Shown here piece by piece: positions 1-8,464 of a DNA stretch of 39,262 bases. The stretch is from Acidobacteriota bacterium. GTDB taxonomy: Bacteria; Acidobacteriota; Terriglobia; Terriglobales; Acidobacteriaceae. The notes under the pieces are model-generated. The model did not search any database, was not told the DNA's origin, and saw only the letters and a program-made list of their open reading frames with translations. The stretch spans positions 1 to 39,262 of the forward strand of contig QIAP01000088.1 of assembly GCA_003225075.1 (NCBI GenBank). Direction: 5' to 3'. Every line of letters starts with the position of its first letter. Position 1 is the first letter of the stretch. The position numbers and the translations under genes are program-made.

Positions 1-604
1 GGAAAGCAGGAGCAGAGGAGAGCGTTCCTGCCGCAGAACTGTTAAGGATGATCTTCTCATTCAGCCGTACCGAGACCTGGCGCTCTGCGCCAGCCTTGCC
101 GGAATGACGCAAATCTTCCAGCGCGGCCGATTCGGTGCCTTTTCCGCTCTCCAGCCTGGCGGCCAAACCGTGAGCGATCGCTGAGTTGGTGGCCTCCAAA
201 CTCTTCAGTTCTGAGTTGAGCCCGGTGGTCACGATGAAGGTGGCGAACTGTCCGGCAAACAAATAAAACGAACCTAGTACCAGCGCCACCAGCAGAGCCA
301 CCGGGATCACACCGATGAACATGTAGGTAACAATGAGGCGATTCCGCAGTCGCCAAAGCAATTTTGTCTTGAGCCAGCGGAAGGCCAACATGCAGAACAG
401 GACGATGGCGGCAAAGCTTAGAATGCTTACCCAGCCGCCCAAGCTACTGCCCCATGACAATTTGAAAAACTTTAGCACTTCCTGCAGCAGGAACAGGAGC
501 AGGTCCAACGCGAACAGATACCACGCACTGCGTGCCAGGCGCCCGGTGGGCCATAGTCCATGTTCGGATAACCTGCGGCGCAGATCGTGGTACGAAGCTG
601 GCAT
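1..604 (-). CDS. N-terminal part of a membrane signalling protein (runs off the left edge)
   Basis: The minus strand is open from an ATG at 604 to the window edge, giving 201 residues without a stop. The product has a hydrophobic segment near residues 28-40, a second near 50-67, then a basic stretch (RLRNRL) leading into a third long hydrophobic segment (about residues 80-112). A soluble region then begins with TTGLNSELKSLEATNSAIAH. This architecture, several membrane spans followed by an extracytoplasmic sensing region, resembles acidobacterial membrane-bound SpoIIE/PP2C-type phosphatases and sensor kinases, but the catalytic domain lies outside the window. Which of these it is cannot be decided here. 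It is transcribed divergently from the exported protein at 692, with about 87 bases between them. Confidence 0.6.
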   Translation of the reverse strand, partial: MPASYHDLRRRLSEHGLWPTGRLARSAWYLFALDLLLFLLQEVLKFFKLSWGSSLGGWVSILSFAAIVLFCMLAFRWLKTKLLWRLRNRLIVTYMFIGVIPVALLVALVLGSFYLFAGQFATFIVTTGLNSELKSLEATNSAIAHGLAARLESGKGTESAALEDLRHSGKAGAERQVSVRLNEKIILNSSAAGTLSSAPAF

Positions 605-691
605 ACCGACTTTGATTATAGATGTCAGTTACCGGTCGCACTGTCAAAGGTTAGCCTGATGCCGGAAACCCAACGCTGTTAAAATCCCGCC

Positions 692-1456
692 GTGCCTCCC
701 ATAAATCCAGTGATCCTGTTCTGTGTGGCCCTGGCGAGTCTAGCTTGGGCGCAGCAACCCGCCCACCCACCCGTAAAGGTGAACGTCATTAACGTATGCG
801 CGCCATCGCCGGATGAGCAGAAAGAAATCACTTCCGCTCTGGCGCGCGTACCGAAGCAACCGCTGTTCAGCGCGGATTTCGAAATCGACCGGGGACGATC
901 TACACTTTCCGAAAGCCCCGCATTTCTACAAGCCGGGGAGAGCGCGCAGATGTCCGCTCCAAACTCAACCGCAACCTACGTGCGCATCCGCCGCGAATTT
1001 TCTGTACAGGCCTTGTTCAGTACGGTGCAGTATTCGTTCAGTGTGGATCCAAAGAACATGGTAGAGACTATGGTTTTTCGCGTTCGTGACCCCAAGGAGC
1101 TAATGCAGCTCTCCATTGAAGATAGCGCCTCAGCCGTTGCCAGCGCCGCCGCAATGTTGACGGCGGATACCCCGGCGAGCCGCATCAAGCTGGAGCGCTT
1201 CGGCAAATCGTCGGTGGTGCTGGCTCGCTGCTCGGCTGCCGAAAACGGTCCGCCGCCGGATCAGAGCGCATATCAACCGCAATTTCAAAGCGCGTCGGCG
1301 ATTCTGGCAAACTACCGGGGTCTGCTTGGCGCCAGGCGCACGGTACCGGAAGAACTGGCGCGGATCAGCGGCTTCGACAGGGCGGGGACGAAAGCGGCTA
1401 CCAAACCGGCCGCGAAGACACATGAAAAGAAAAAACCGGACACGTTGAAAAGATGA
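692..1456 (+). CDS. Exported hypothetical protein with signal peptide
   Basis: This 254-residue protein has a classical N-terminal signal peptide (hydrophobic residues about 6-19 followed by a likely AWA-QQ cleavage site around residue 20). The mature part shows no motif I recognise. It contains an alanine-rich helical stretch around residues 148-160 (SASAVASAAAMLTAD). It ends in a lysine/alanine-rich tail (TKAATKPAAKTHEKKKPDTLKR) that is probably disordered. It precedes the thioredoxin reductase gene by 65 bases on the same strand, which may simply reflect proximity. Function unknown; it is most likely periplasmic. Confidence 0.65.
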   Translation: MPPINPVILFCVALASLAWAQQPAHPPVKVNVINVCAPSPDEQKEITSALARVPKQPLFSADFEIDRGRSTLSESPAFLQAGESAQMSAPNSTATYVRIRREFSVQALFSTVQYSFSVDPKNMVETMVFRVRDPKELMQLSIEDSASAVASAAAMLTADTPASRIKLERFGKSSVVLARCSAAENGPPPDQSAYQPQFQSASAILANYRGLLGARRTVPEELARISGFDRAGTKAATKPAAKTHEKKKPDTLKR

Positions 1457-1521
1457 CTACAGCTCGCTGCTGAATCCAAATCAACGCCCAGCAATCTAAA
1501 ACCTGCACGTTAATTGCAAAT

Positions 1522-2457
1522 ATGGAAGACTCAGTACGCAACGTCGTCATCATGGGTTCCGGCTGTGCCGGACATACCGCGGCGCTATATGCTGCACGCG
1601 CCAATCTGAAACCGCTGGTGTTAGAAGGGCATGAGCCCGGTGGACAACTATCGCTAACGACATTGGTTGAAAACTTTCCTGGCTTTCCTGAGGGTATTCT
1701 CGGTCCGGAACTGGTCGAGAACATGCGTAAGCAAGCAGCACGTTTTGGGGCGGAATATCGTATAGGCCACGTGGTCTCGGCCGACTTGAGCAAGCAGCCT
1801 ATTACCGTAACTGTCGGGAAAGAAACGATTCGCACCCGCACCCTGATCATCGCCACCGGAGCTTCGGCACGCTGGCTAGGTCTGCCTAACGAACAGGCCC
1901 TGATCGGTCACGGAGTCTCGTCCTGCGCCACTTGCGACGGATTTTTCTTTTCGGGAAAGGAGATCGCCGTAATAGGCGGCGGCGACTCAGCCATGGAGGA
2001 AGCACTATTTCTCACGCGCTTTGCCAGTAAAGTCACACTGATCCACCGTCGTGATCAATTTCGCGCGTCCAAAATCATGTTGGACCGTGCCCGCCAACAC
2101 CCCAACATCGAGTTTCTTACTGACACCGTTGTTGAGGACGTTCACGATCCCTCCAGGAAGGAAGTCACTGGGTTACAGCTGCGCAATATGAAGACTAGCA
2201 AGAGTTGGGATTTCCCTACCAGCGCAATGTTTCTAGGAATCGGACACATTCCTAATGCCAAAATGTTCGAAAGACAACTGGAGACCGATCAGGATGGTTA
2301 TCTGAAGACGCATGATTACGTCCTTACGCGCGTGCCCGGAGTCTTCGCCTGCGGGGACGTCCAGGATCGTCGCTATCGCCAGGCGATCACCGCCGCCGGA
2401 ACGGGATGCATGGCAGCCATCGAGGTGGAGAAGTTTTTGGAAAAGCAGGGACATTAG
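1522..2457 (+). CDS. trxB: Thioredoxin reductase-like FAD/NADPH disulfide oxidoreductase
   Basis: Predicted to transfer electrons from NADPH through FAD to a CxxC pair and on to thioredoxin or a similar cytosolic disulfide protein. At 311 residues it matches the low-molecular-weight TrxB family. Visible motifs are the FAD-binding glycine cluster GSGCAG (residues 12-17), the redox pair C135-A-T-C138 followed by DG, the NADPH-binding GGGDSAMEE (about residues 152-160) and the C-terminal FAD motif CGDVQD followed by RQAITAAGTGCMAA. The ATG at 1522 places the FAD motif at the usual distance from the N-terminus. It could be a TrxB paralogue using another partner, since no thioredoxin gene lies nearby. 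Confidence 0.88.
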   Translation: MEDSVRNVVIMGSGCAGHTAALYAARANLKPLVLEGHEPGGQLSLTTLVENFPGFPEGILGPELVENMRKQAARFGAEYRIGHVVSADLSKQPITVTVGKETIRTRTLIIATGASARWLGLPNEQALIGHGVSSCATCDGFFFSGKEIAVIGGGDSAMEEALFLTRFASKVTLIHRRDQFRASKIMLDRARQHPNIEFLTDTVVEDVHDPSRKEVTGLQLRNMKTSKSWDFPTSAMFLGIGHIPNAKMFERQLETDQDGYLKTHDYVLTRVPGVFACGDVQDRRYRQAITAAGTGCMAAIEVEKFLEKQGH

Positions 2458-2596
2458 TGCTCACCGCCGTGAGGCGTGACCTTACTGGTTTGGTCACTAA
2501 TGACTGCTGGAAGCTGGCCGCTGATCGCAGCAGAGTTCTGACAGGAACCGATCCGTAACCGCCAATCGATAAGAACTGGAAGCAGGAGCCTTCTTG

Positions 2597-3592
2597 ATGA
2601 ACTATCGCACCCTCGGACAAACCGGACTCAAAGTCAGCGAAATTGGATTTGGCGCCTGGGCCATCGGTGGAACCAGCGAAGCCGCCGGCACACAATGGGG
2701 ATGGGGCGAAACGCCCGAGAAGGATGCCATTTCCGCCATTCGGCGGGCGCGCGAATTAGGTGTGAATTTTTTCGATACTGCGGACGTGTACGGCAACGGC
2801 CGTAGTGAAGAACTGCTGGGTAAGGCGCTATCGTCAGAGTGGGACAAAGTTTATGTGGCGTCTAAAGTCGGCAATGTTGTACGCAATGGCGTCGGCATGA
2901 AGGATTGGAGCCGCGAGCACATCGTTCGCTCTTGCGAGGCCAGCTTGAAGCGGCTGAAGAAGGATGTCATCGATCTTTACCAGCTTCACAATCCTGAGGT
3001 GCGCGACATCCAGAAGGGGGATTGGCCGGAAACCCTTGAACTGCTCCAGAAGCAAGGAAAGATTCGCTGGTACGGTGTCTCGGTATTTCTTCCCGAAGAG
3101 GGTATGGCCGTGCTGGAGCGCGGCAAAGGACAAGTCATCCAACTTGCTTACAACGCACTGCGCCTCGAAATGGAGGAAAAAGTTCTGCCGTTGGCCAGGA
3201 AGAAGAACGTCGGCATTATCGCCCGCGTACCGCTTTATTACGGGATTCTGGCCGGAAAATTCAAACCAGATACCACTTTCCCCACAGACGACCACCGCTC
3301 GCACACGCTGCCCCCTGAGACCATGCGCGAACTGGTGCCAAGTGCCGATCGACTCAGAAAAATTGCCGGCGTCGCTTCCGGCGACTCCGCCGGGTTTGCC
3401 CAGTGGTCGCTGAAATTTATTCTGGCCAACCCGGCAGTCTCAACCGTCATTCCCGGAGCCCGCAACCCGCAACAGGCGGAGAAGAATGCCAGCGCCTCCG
3501 ATGGTCGCCCGCTTCAGAAGGATCAGGTCGAAACCGTCCAAAAACTTTGGCGAGATGATCCCTACTTGCGCGAGTTGCGCACCGGACTGTGA
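2597..3592 (+). CDS. Aldo/keto reductase
   Basis: A 331-residue NADPH-dependent oxidoreductase of the aldo/keto reductase superfamily (TIM barrel). The N-terminus RTLGQTGLKVSEIGFGAW is typical. The catalytic tetrad can be seen as Asp and Tyr in FFDTADVYGNGRSEE, Lys in VASKVG and His in YQLHNP. The C-terminal cofactor-binding region (STVIPGARNPQQAEKN) is also present. A TTG at 2594 directly precedes the ATG at 2597; I chose the ATG because AGGAG lies about 9 bases upstream. The substrate cannot be predicted. It stands alone between trxB and rapZ, with gaps of 139 and 169 bases. Confidence 0.85.
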   Translation: MNYRTLGQTGLKVSEIGFGAWAIGGTSEAAGTQWGWGETPEKDAISAIRRARELGVNFFDTADVYGNGRSEELLGKALSSEWDKVYVASKVGNVVRNGVGMKDWSREHIVRSCEASLKRLKKDVIDLYQLHNPEVRDIQKGDWPETLELLQKQGKIRWYGVSVFLPEEGMAVLERGKGQVIQLAYNALRLEMEEKVLPLARKKNVGIIARVPLYYGILAGKFKPDTTFPTDDHRSHTLPPETMRELVPSADRLRKIAGVASGDSAGFAQWSLKFILANPAVSTVIPGARNPQQAEKNASASDGRPLQKDQVETVQKLWRDDPYLRELRTGL

Positions 3593-3761
3593 GTAATTGC
3601 CAGGATTCGGGTTGAAATCTGCTGGAGGGGCGGTTCTTTCTAACCGAGCGCAGTTGCACAACTGCATGTTCAGCGGTCCCGAGCTATACAGCCAAAGAAA
3701 GCGAGTACACGGCGGAGAGCGACTAGCGACTGGCGGCTCTCCCTGTTAACATCACGGCGGA

Positions 3762-4697
3762 ATGGTGTTGCGGAGCTCCAAAAGAAAAATTACCGGTGGA
3801 GTGCGAAAGGCGGGACGCAGAGTCTCACCACGTGAAGGCCATGAGAATGCCGAGCTGGTAATCATCACCGGCATAAGCGGGTCGGGGAAGGCGTCGGCGC
3901 TGAAAGCGTTTGAAGACCTTGGTTACTACTGCGTGGATAATCTGCCCGTGGAACTCATTCCACGTTTTGCCGAACTCGCAGTACAGTCTGCAGAAATCCG
4001 TCGTACCGCTCTGGTGGTAGACGTCCGCGAAGGCTCCAGCCTCGATCAACTTCCCGGCATCCTGAAGTCAGTCAAGAGGATGATCCCTACTAAGGTTATT
4101 TACCTGGAAGCCAGTGATGCCGCGCTGGTTCGACGGTTCAGCGAGACACGCCGTCCGCATCCGCTGGGTATTGACTCGCCGGTCAAGGCTTCGCTAGAAA
4201 CTGAGCGCCGTCATCTCAAACCCATTCGGGCGATTGCTGATTTGGTGATCGACACTTCCAAATTCAATGTTCACGAATTGCGCTCTTACGTTACTGACCG
4301 TTTTCGCAAGCAGTCCGCGGCCAACAATATTCTGGTTTCATGCGTGAGTTTTGGGTTCAAGCACGGTGTGCCCGAGGATGCAGATCTGGTCTTCGATGTG
4401 CGTTTCCTGCCCAACCCGCATTTCGTGCCCGAATTCCGGGGACTTACGGGCCGCGACGCCAAGGTGGCCAAATACATCCGGTCATTTCCTCAAACACCGG
4501 AATTCATCAATCGCATCTCCGATCTCTTGGTCTACCTGCTGCCGCACTACATACGTGAAGGCAAAAGCTATCTCACGATTAGCTTCGGTTGCACCGGCGG
4601 GCAGCATCGTTCAGTAATGATTGCGGAAGATGTCAGCAAACGCCTGCGCAAGGCAAAGTATCGGGTGAAAGTCGTACATCGGGATAGTCCGGGATAG
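3762..4697 (+). CDS. rapZ: RapZ/YvcJ-family nucleotide-binding protein
   Basis: A 311-residue RapZ-family P-loop protein. In E. coli RapZ is an RNA adaptor controlling GlmS levels; in other phyla the role is less clear. Seen here are a P-loop region at residues 37-44 (GISGSGKA), then DLGYYCVDNLPVELIP and the conserved C-terminal motif FGCTGGQHRSV. Two things are odd. The P-loop carries Ala44 where the Walker A consensus has Ser/Thr. There is also a basic N-terminal extension of about 30 residues before the core. The ATG at 3762 is preceded by a GGCGGA sequence at short spacing, so a start further downstream cannot be excluded. It begins the plus-strand housekeeping run, with the broken ABC exporter 133 bases downstream. 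Confidence 0.88.
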   Translation: MVLRSSKRKITGGVRKAGRRVSPREGHENAELVIITGISGSGKASALKAFEDLGYYCVDNLPVELIPRFAELAVQSAEIRRTALVVDVREGSSLDQLPGILKSVKRMIPTKVIYLEASDAALVRRFSETRRPHPLGIDSPVKASLETERRHLKPIRAIADLVIDTSKFNVHELRSYVTDRFRKQSAANNILVSCVSFGFKHGVPEDADLVFDVRFLPNPHFVPEFRGLTGRDAKVAKYIRSFPQTPEFINRISDLLVYLLPHYIREGKSYLTISFGCTGGQHRSVMIAEDVSKRLRKAKYRVKVVHRDSPG

Positions 4698-4830
4698 CAT
4701 GATTGAATGCTCAATGGACTGCCCGGAGCCGCGCAGTTCCAGTAAAATAACCGTCTTGGCCGCATTCCATGAGCATTTCGATCCCAGCCGGGTTGCCGTC
4801 CGGACTCGATTCAGTTCAGCGGGAATACCT

Positions 4831-6577
4831 ATGCGACAACTGACCCGCCTGGTGCGGTACGTGGCGCCGTACTGGTGGCAATTGCTGTCATCGCTCGTTC
4901 TGATGGCTGCGGTTGGACTGCTGGATGCTTTCCGCGTGCTGCTCATCGGTCCGATTTTCGACCGCGTGCTGAATCCGGCAGCGCAATCGCGCGATATTCA
5001 ATTGTTTAGACTTCCGTGGACGGGCCGGGAGATCCACCTCCAACAATTCGTACCCTCACACTTCCAGAATCCTTGGACGGTCGTGGCTTTCGCACTGATC
5101 GCGGCCACGGTACTCAAAGGGATTTTCGATTACGCTGGCACGTACCTGGTGAATTATGCCGGTTTCGGCATGATTACCGATCTTCGAGATGATCTTTACA
5201 ACGCGATCCTACGGCGCTCTGCGGCGTTTTTCCAGACGCACACGACCGGCTCGCTGCTCTCCACCATCATCAATGACATTGAACGGGTGCAGTTTGCCAT
5301 GTCCAGTGTGCTGGCGGAGTTCCTCCAGCAGTTGTTCACTCTGATCTTTGTCGCCGCTGTAGTGGTTGTTCTCGGGGGCAAACTAGCCTGGGTATTGGTC
5401 TTGTTTCTGCCGGCGATTATCTATTCCGCAGGAAAAATCGGTGGTCGGGTACGCCACACCACGCGGCGCGGCCAAGACAAACTGGCGGATATCCAAAACA
5501 TTCTCCACGAAACCATCACCGGAAACCGCATTGTGAAGGCATTCGGGATGGAAGGATGGGAAATAGCGCGATTCCGTTTGGCGGCGCGGCGCCTGTTCCG
5601 AGCCAATCTTCGCTCAGTTGCGGCGGCAGCGATCAGTTCACCGCTGATGGATATCTTCGGTGCGGTCGCCATCGCAATGCTGTTGCTCCTGGGACGAGAT
5701 GAGATTAATCATCACATCTTTACCGCAGGCACCTTCCTCGCTTTCATCGTGGCGGTATTCAAGCTTTACGATCCGGTACGCAAGTTCGCGCTCTTTTACA
5801 ACAATTTTCAGCAGGCGCTGGGTGCATCGTCGGAATTGTTCAAATTCATGGACACGGAAGACGACGTTCGAGAGAATCAATCTCGAGGTCAAAGCCGGTG
5901 AAGTGCTGGCGGTGGTCGGTTCGAGCGGAGCGGGAAAAAGTACCCTGGTACATCTGATCCCTCGCTTTTTCGACGTGACGTCCGGGCGTCTACTAATTGA
6001 TGGCCGCGATGTCCGCGATACTACACTTGCATCTTTGCGTTCGCAGATCGGCATCGTGACTCAGGAAACGGTACTGTTCAATGACACGGTGCGCAACAAC
6101 ATTGCCTACGGACAGCCGCATGTTTCACAGAAAGACGTGCAAGCGGCAGCCCAGGCGGCGATGGCCCATGACTTCATTATGGAACTGCCCGCAGGCTATG
6201 AAACGATGATTGGGGAGCGTGGGGTGCGTCTCTCGGGAGGCGAGCGGCAGCGCCTTGCAATCGCGCGCGCCATCCTGAAAAATGCGCCTATTCTGATTCT
6301 GGACGAGGCCACTTCGGCCTTGGACAGTGAGTCGGAGGCGCTGGTGCAGTCGGCGCTGCAAAACCTTATGGCCGGACGTACGGTGTTTGTCATTGCCCAC
6401 CGGCTCTCGACAGTGCGGGGGGCGGATCGGATCCTGGTGCTGGAAAATGGCACTATCAGTGACATCGGCGCTCATGAAGAGTTGATGACCCGCCTGGGCA
6501 TCTACCGTCGACTCTATGATCTGCAATTTGTGGAACTGGAAGCGCCCAAGGTTCCGGCGTTGCCGGCGAATCATTAG
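4831..6577 (+). pseudogene. MsbA-type ABC exporter, broken by an internal deletion and frameshift
   Basis: The first part (start ATG 4831, MRQLTRLVRYVAPYWW) encodes an ABC exporter transmembrane domain of the MsbA type, including the coupling-helix region SLLSTIINDIERVQ. This frame reads to a TGA at 5899-5901. The nucleotide-binding domain continues in the +1-shifted frame from about 5864 to 6577. It has Walker A GSSGAGKST, Q-loop TQETVLFND, signature LSGGERQR, Walker B ILILDEATSALD and H-loop AHRLS. The two halves meet at 5864-5876. Relative to the family, the linker and the start of the nucleotide-binding domain, including the A-loop aromatic residue, are missing (roughly 35-50 residues). 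An intact protein would flip lipid A-like or other lipids. As sequenced it cannot be made in one piece. The start could also be the ATG at 4699. Confidence 0.85.
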
Positions 6578-6589
6578 ACAGGGATAAAA

Positions 6590-7480
6590 ATGCCTATCCG
6601 CTCCATGACGGGATTTGCGCAGGTAAGAGGCCAGCTCAACGGCGGTTTGAGTTTTACCCTCTCCTTGAAGTCGGTCAATCATCGCTTTCTTGATCTGCAC
6701 TTTCGCATGCCATCGGAGAAAGATGCTCTGGAAATGAAATTGCGCCGATTGCTGAAAGAAAGAATGGCGCGTGGGCACGTCGAGCTCATGTTGAATCTGG
6801 AGCGCGCTGCACCCGACATTTTTGCCCTAAACCGGCAACTGGTGGGAGGGTACATCCAGTCATTCCGGGCGGCTGCGGCAGAGTTCGGCTTGGCGGCTGA
6901 GCCCGATTTGAACGTGATCTTGCGCATACCAGGAGCGATGGATGCCGCGTCAGTCCCATCTGACGGCGACGATCTGGGAAACGCCGTTGTGGAGAAAATA
7001 GAAGAGGCGCTGGCCAGGCTCAATGAGATGCGCGAAGAAGAAGGCCGTGGCATTGAACGTGAACTGCGGGAGCGCATGGCCCATCTGCTGAAAGCCAGCA
7101 AGGGTGTGGAGAAGCACCGCCGGGCAGTGCTCGAGACTTACGTAGAAAAATTACGGACCCGCATGCAGGAACTCATCGGCGCGCATGCCGATGAGGAGCG
7201 CATTCTGCAAGAAGCCGCCCTGTTGGCCGACCGCAGCGACATTCAGGAAGAGGTCGTTCGCCTGGACACGCACGTGAAGCACTTTGTTGGCTTGCTGGAT
7301 GAAGGCGGCGAGGTCGGCAAGAAACTCGATTTTCTTCTGCAAGAGATGAATCGCGAAGCCAACACTTTGCTTTCGAAGACTTCAGGCTTGGCCGGCGAAG
7401 CCTTGAAAATCACAGAAATGGGATTGGCGATGAAAGCGGAGATCGAGAAATCGCGCGAGCAAGTGCAGAACGTCGAATGA
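6590..7480 (+). CDS. yicC: YicC family endoribonuclease-like protein
   Basis: A 296-residue protein with the hallmark YicC N-terminus (MPIRSMTGFAQ) and the C-terminal DUF1732-type region with LLQEMNREANTLLSKT and a conserved acidic helix (EEVVRLDTHVKHF). YicC family members are implicated in RNA turnover and have been described as endoribonucleases. It starts 12 bases after the msbA-like gene and overlaps gmk by four bases (ATGA), so it is clearly translated within an operon with gmk and rpoZ, the arrangement commonly seen for yicC-gmk-rpoZ-coaBC. Confidence 0.92.
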   Translation: MPIRSMTGFAQVRGQLNGGLSFTLSLKSVNHRFLDLHFRMPSEKDALEMKLRRLLKERMARGHVELMLNLERAAPDIFALNRQLVGGYIQSFRAAAAEFGLAAEPDLNVILRIPGAMDAASVPSDGDDLGNAVVEKIEEALARLNEMREEEGRGIERELRERMAHLLKASKGVEKHRRAVLETYVEKLRTRMQELIGAHADEERILQEAALLADRSDIQEEVVRLDTHVKHFVGLLDEGGEVGKKLDFLLQEMNREANTLLSKTSGLAGEALKITEMGLAMKAEIEKSREQVQNVE

Positions 7481-8169
7481 GTCTGGTTTACATCATCTCG
7501 GCGCCCTCAGGCTCGGGGAAGTCGACGTTGGTCAATGAGCTGCGGAAGTTGGTTCGCGACTTGGTTTTTTCGATTTCCTACACTACCCGGCTGCCACGGG
7601 GTAGCGAGCAAAATGGGCGGGAATATTTTTTCATTTCGAGGCCGGAGTTCGAAGCCATGATCCGCAGTGGCGACTTCCTGGAATACGCCGAGGTTTTCGG
7701 AAATTATTATGGAACAGCGCGCAGTTTTCTGGTGGAGGCCGAACGAAAAGGGTACGATTTGCTGCTCGACATTGACGTGCAGGGTGCGGAACAGATCAAA
7801 AGAAAAATCCCCCAAGCAGTAAGTATTTTCATCTTGCCTCCAGACCGAAAAACATTGGAGTGGCGACTTAAGAATCGTAGCCTCGACGGGGAAGATGTGA
7901 TCCGGCGGAGGCTCGCAACCGCCAGCCGCGAGATTGAGAATTACCCCAAATACGACTATATTCTGGTGAACGACCGCCTGGAGGAATCTACGGAGGCGCT
8001 GAGAGCCATTGTGCTGTCGGAACGCCTTCGGCATTCAGGCACCAAGCGATCCGAAGATGAAATCAGGCTAAGCGAAATGGCCGGGCGCTTCCGGTTGGAC
8101 AATGTTCAAGAGCGGGTGCGGCCCATTGTTGCATCGTTCGCGAAACCCTTGGCCCAGGGCGAAGACTAA
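7477..8169 (+). CDS. gmk: Guanylate kinase
   Basis: Converts GMP (or dGMP) and ATP to GDP and ADP, an essential cytosolic step in guanine nucleotide supply. The 230-residue protein has the P-loop SAPSGSGKST (residues 8-17), the GMP-binding stretch SYTTRLPRGSEQNGREYFF, and LLDIDVQGAEQIK of the core domain. It is about 20 residues longer than the E. coli enzyme because of a C-terminal tail after SERLRH. The start codon overlaps the yicC stop, and rpoZ follows after 21 bases. Confidence 0.95.
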   Translation: MSLVYIISAPSGSGKSTLVNELRKLVRDLVFSISYTTRLPRGSEQNGREYFFISRPEFEAMIRSGDFLEYAEVFGNYYGTARSFLVEAERKGYDLLLDIDVQGAEQIKRKIPQAVSIFILPPDRKTLEWRLKNRSLDGEDVIRRRLATASREIENYPKYDYILVNDRLEESTEALRAIVLSERLRHSGTKRSEDEIRLSEMAGRFRLDNVQERVRPIVASFAKPLAQGED

Positions 8170-8190
8170 AGCAGCGGGGGAGATACAACC

Positions 8191-8427
8191 ATGAAGTTGA
8201 TGGACGGGTTCGACAGTAACTACAGATACATTCTGGTCGCGGCGCGGCGCGCGCGACAGTTGCAAGGCGGCGCTCCGCCGGTCATTGATACTCATTCGCG
8301 CAAGCCCTGCCGCATCGCCCAGGACGAAATCAGGGCGGGCAAAGTAAAGTGGGTCATCCCGGAAATGCCCAGGCCGGCAGCGGAAATTGCCAACGAGTTG
8401 CTGGACAAGGCACTGAACAAAGACTGA
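8191..8427 (+). CDS. rpoZ: RNA polymerase omega subunit
   Basis: A 78-residue omega subunit, which helps assemble and stabilise RNA polymerase. The conserved helix DSNYRYILVAARRARQLQ is present, followed by a short region and a C-terminal helix (AAEIANELLDKAL). GGGGGAG about 9 bases upstream of the ATG is a strong ribosome binding site. Its position between gmk and coaBC is the usual one and supports the call despite the short length. Confidence 0.88.
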   Translation: MKLMDGFDSNYRYILVAARRARQLQGGAPPVIDTHSRKPCRIAQDEIRAGKVKWVIPEMPRPAAEIANELLDKALNKD

Positions 8428-8464
8428 TTGCGGAGTCCGCAATTTCCGGCGAAAGAAGTTCTTC

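Noticed and set aside
6125-6778. A 217-residue minus-strand frame over the ABC domain and yicC
   Set aside because: It spans two real plus-strand genes with complete family motifs.
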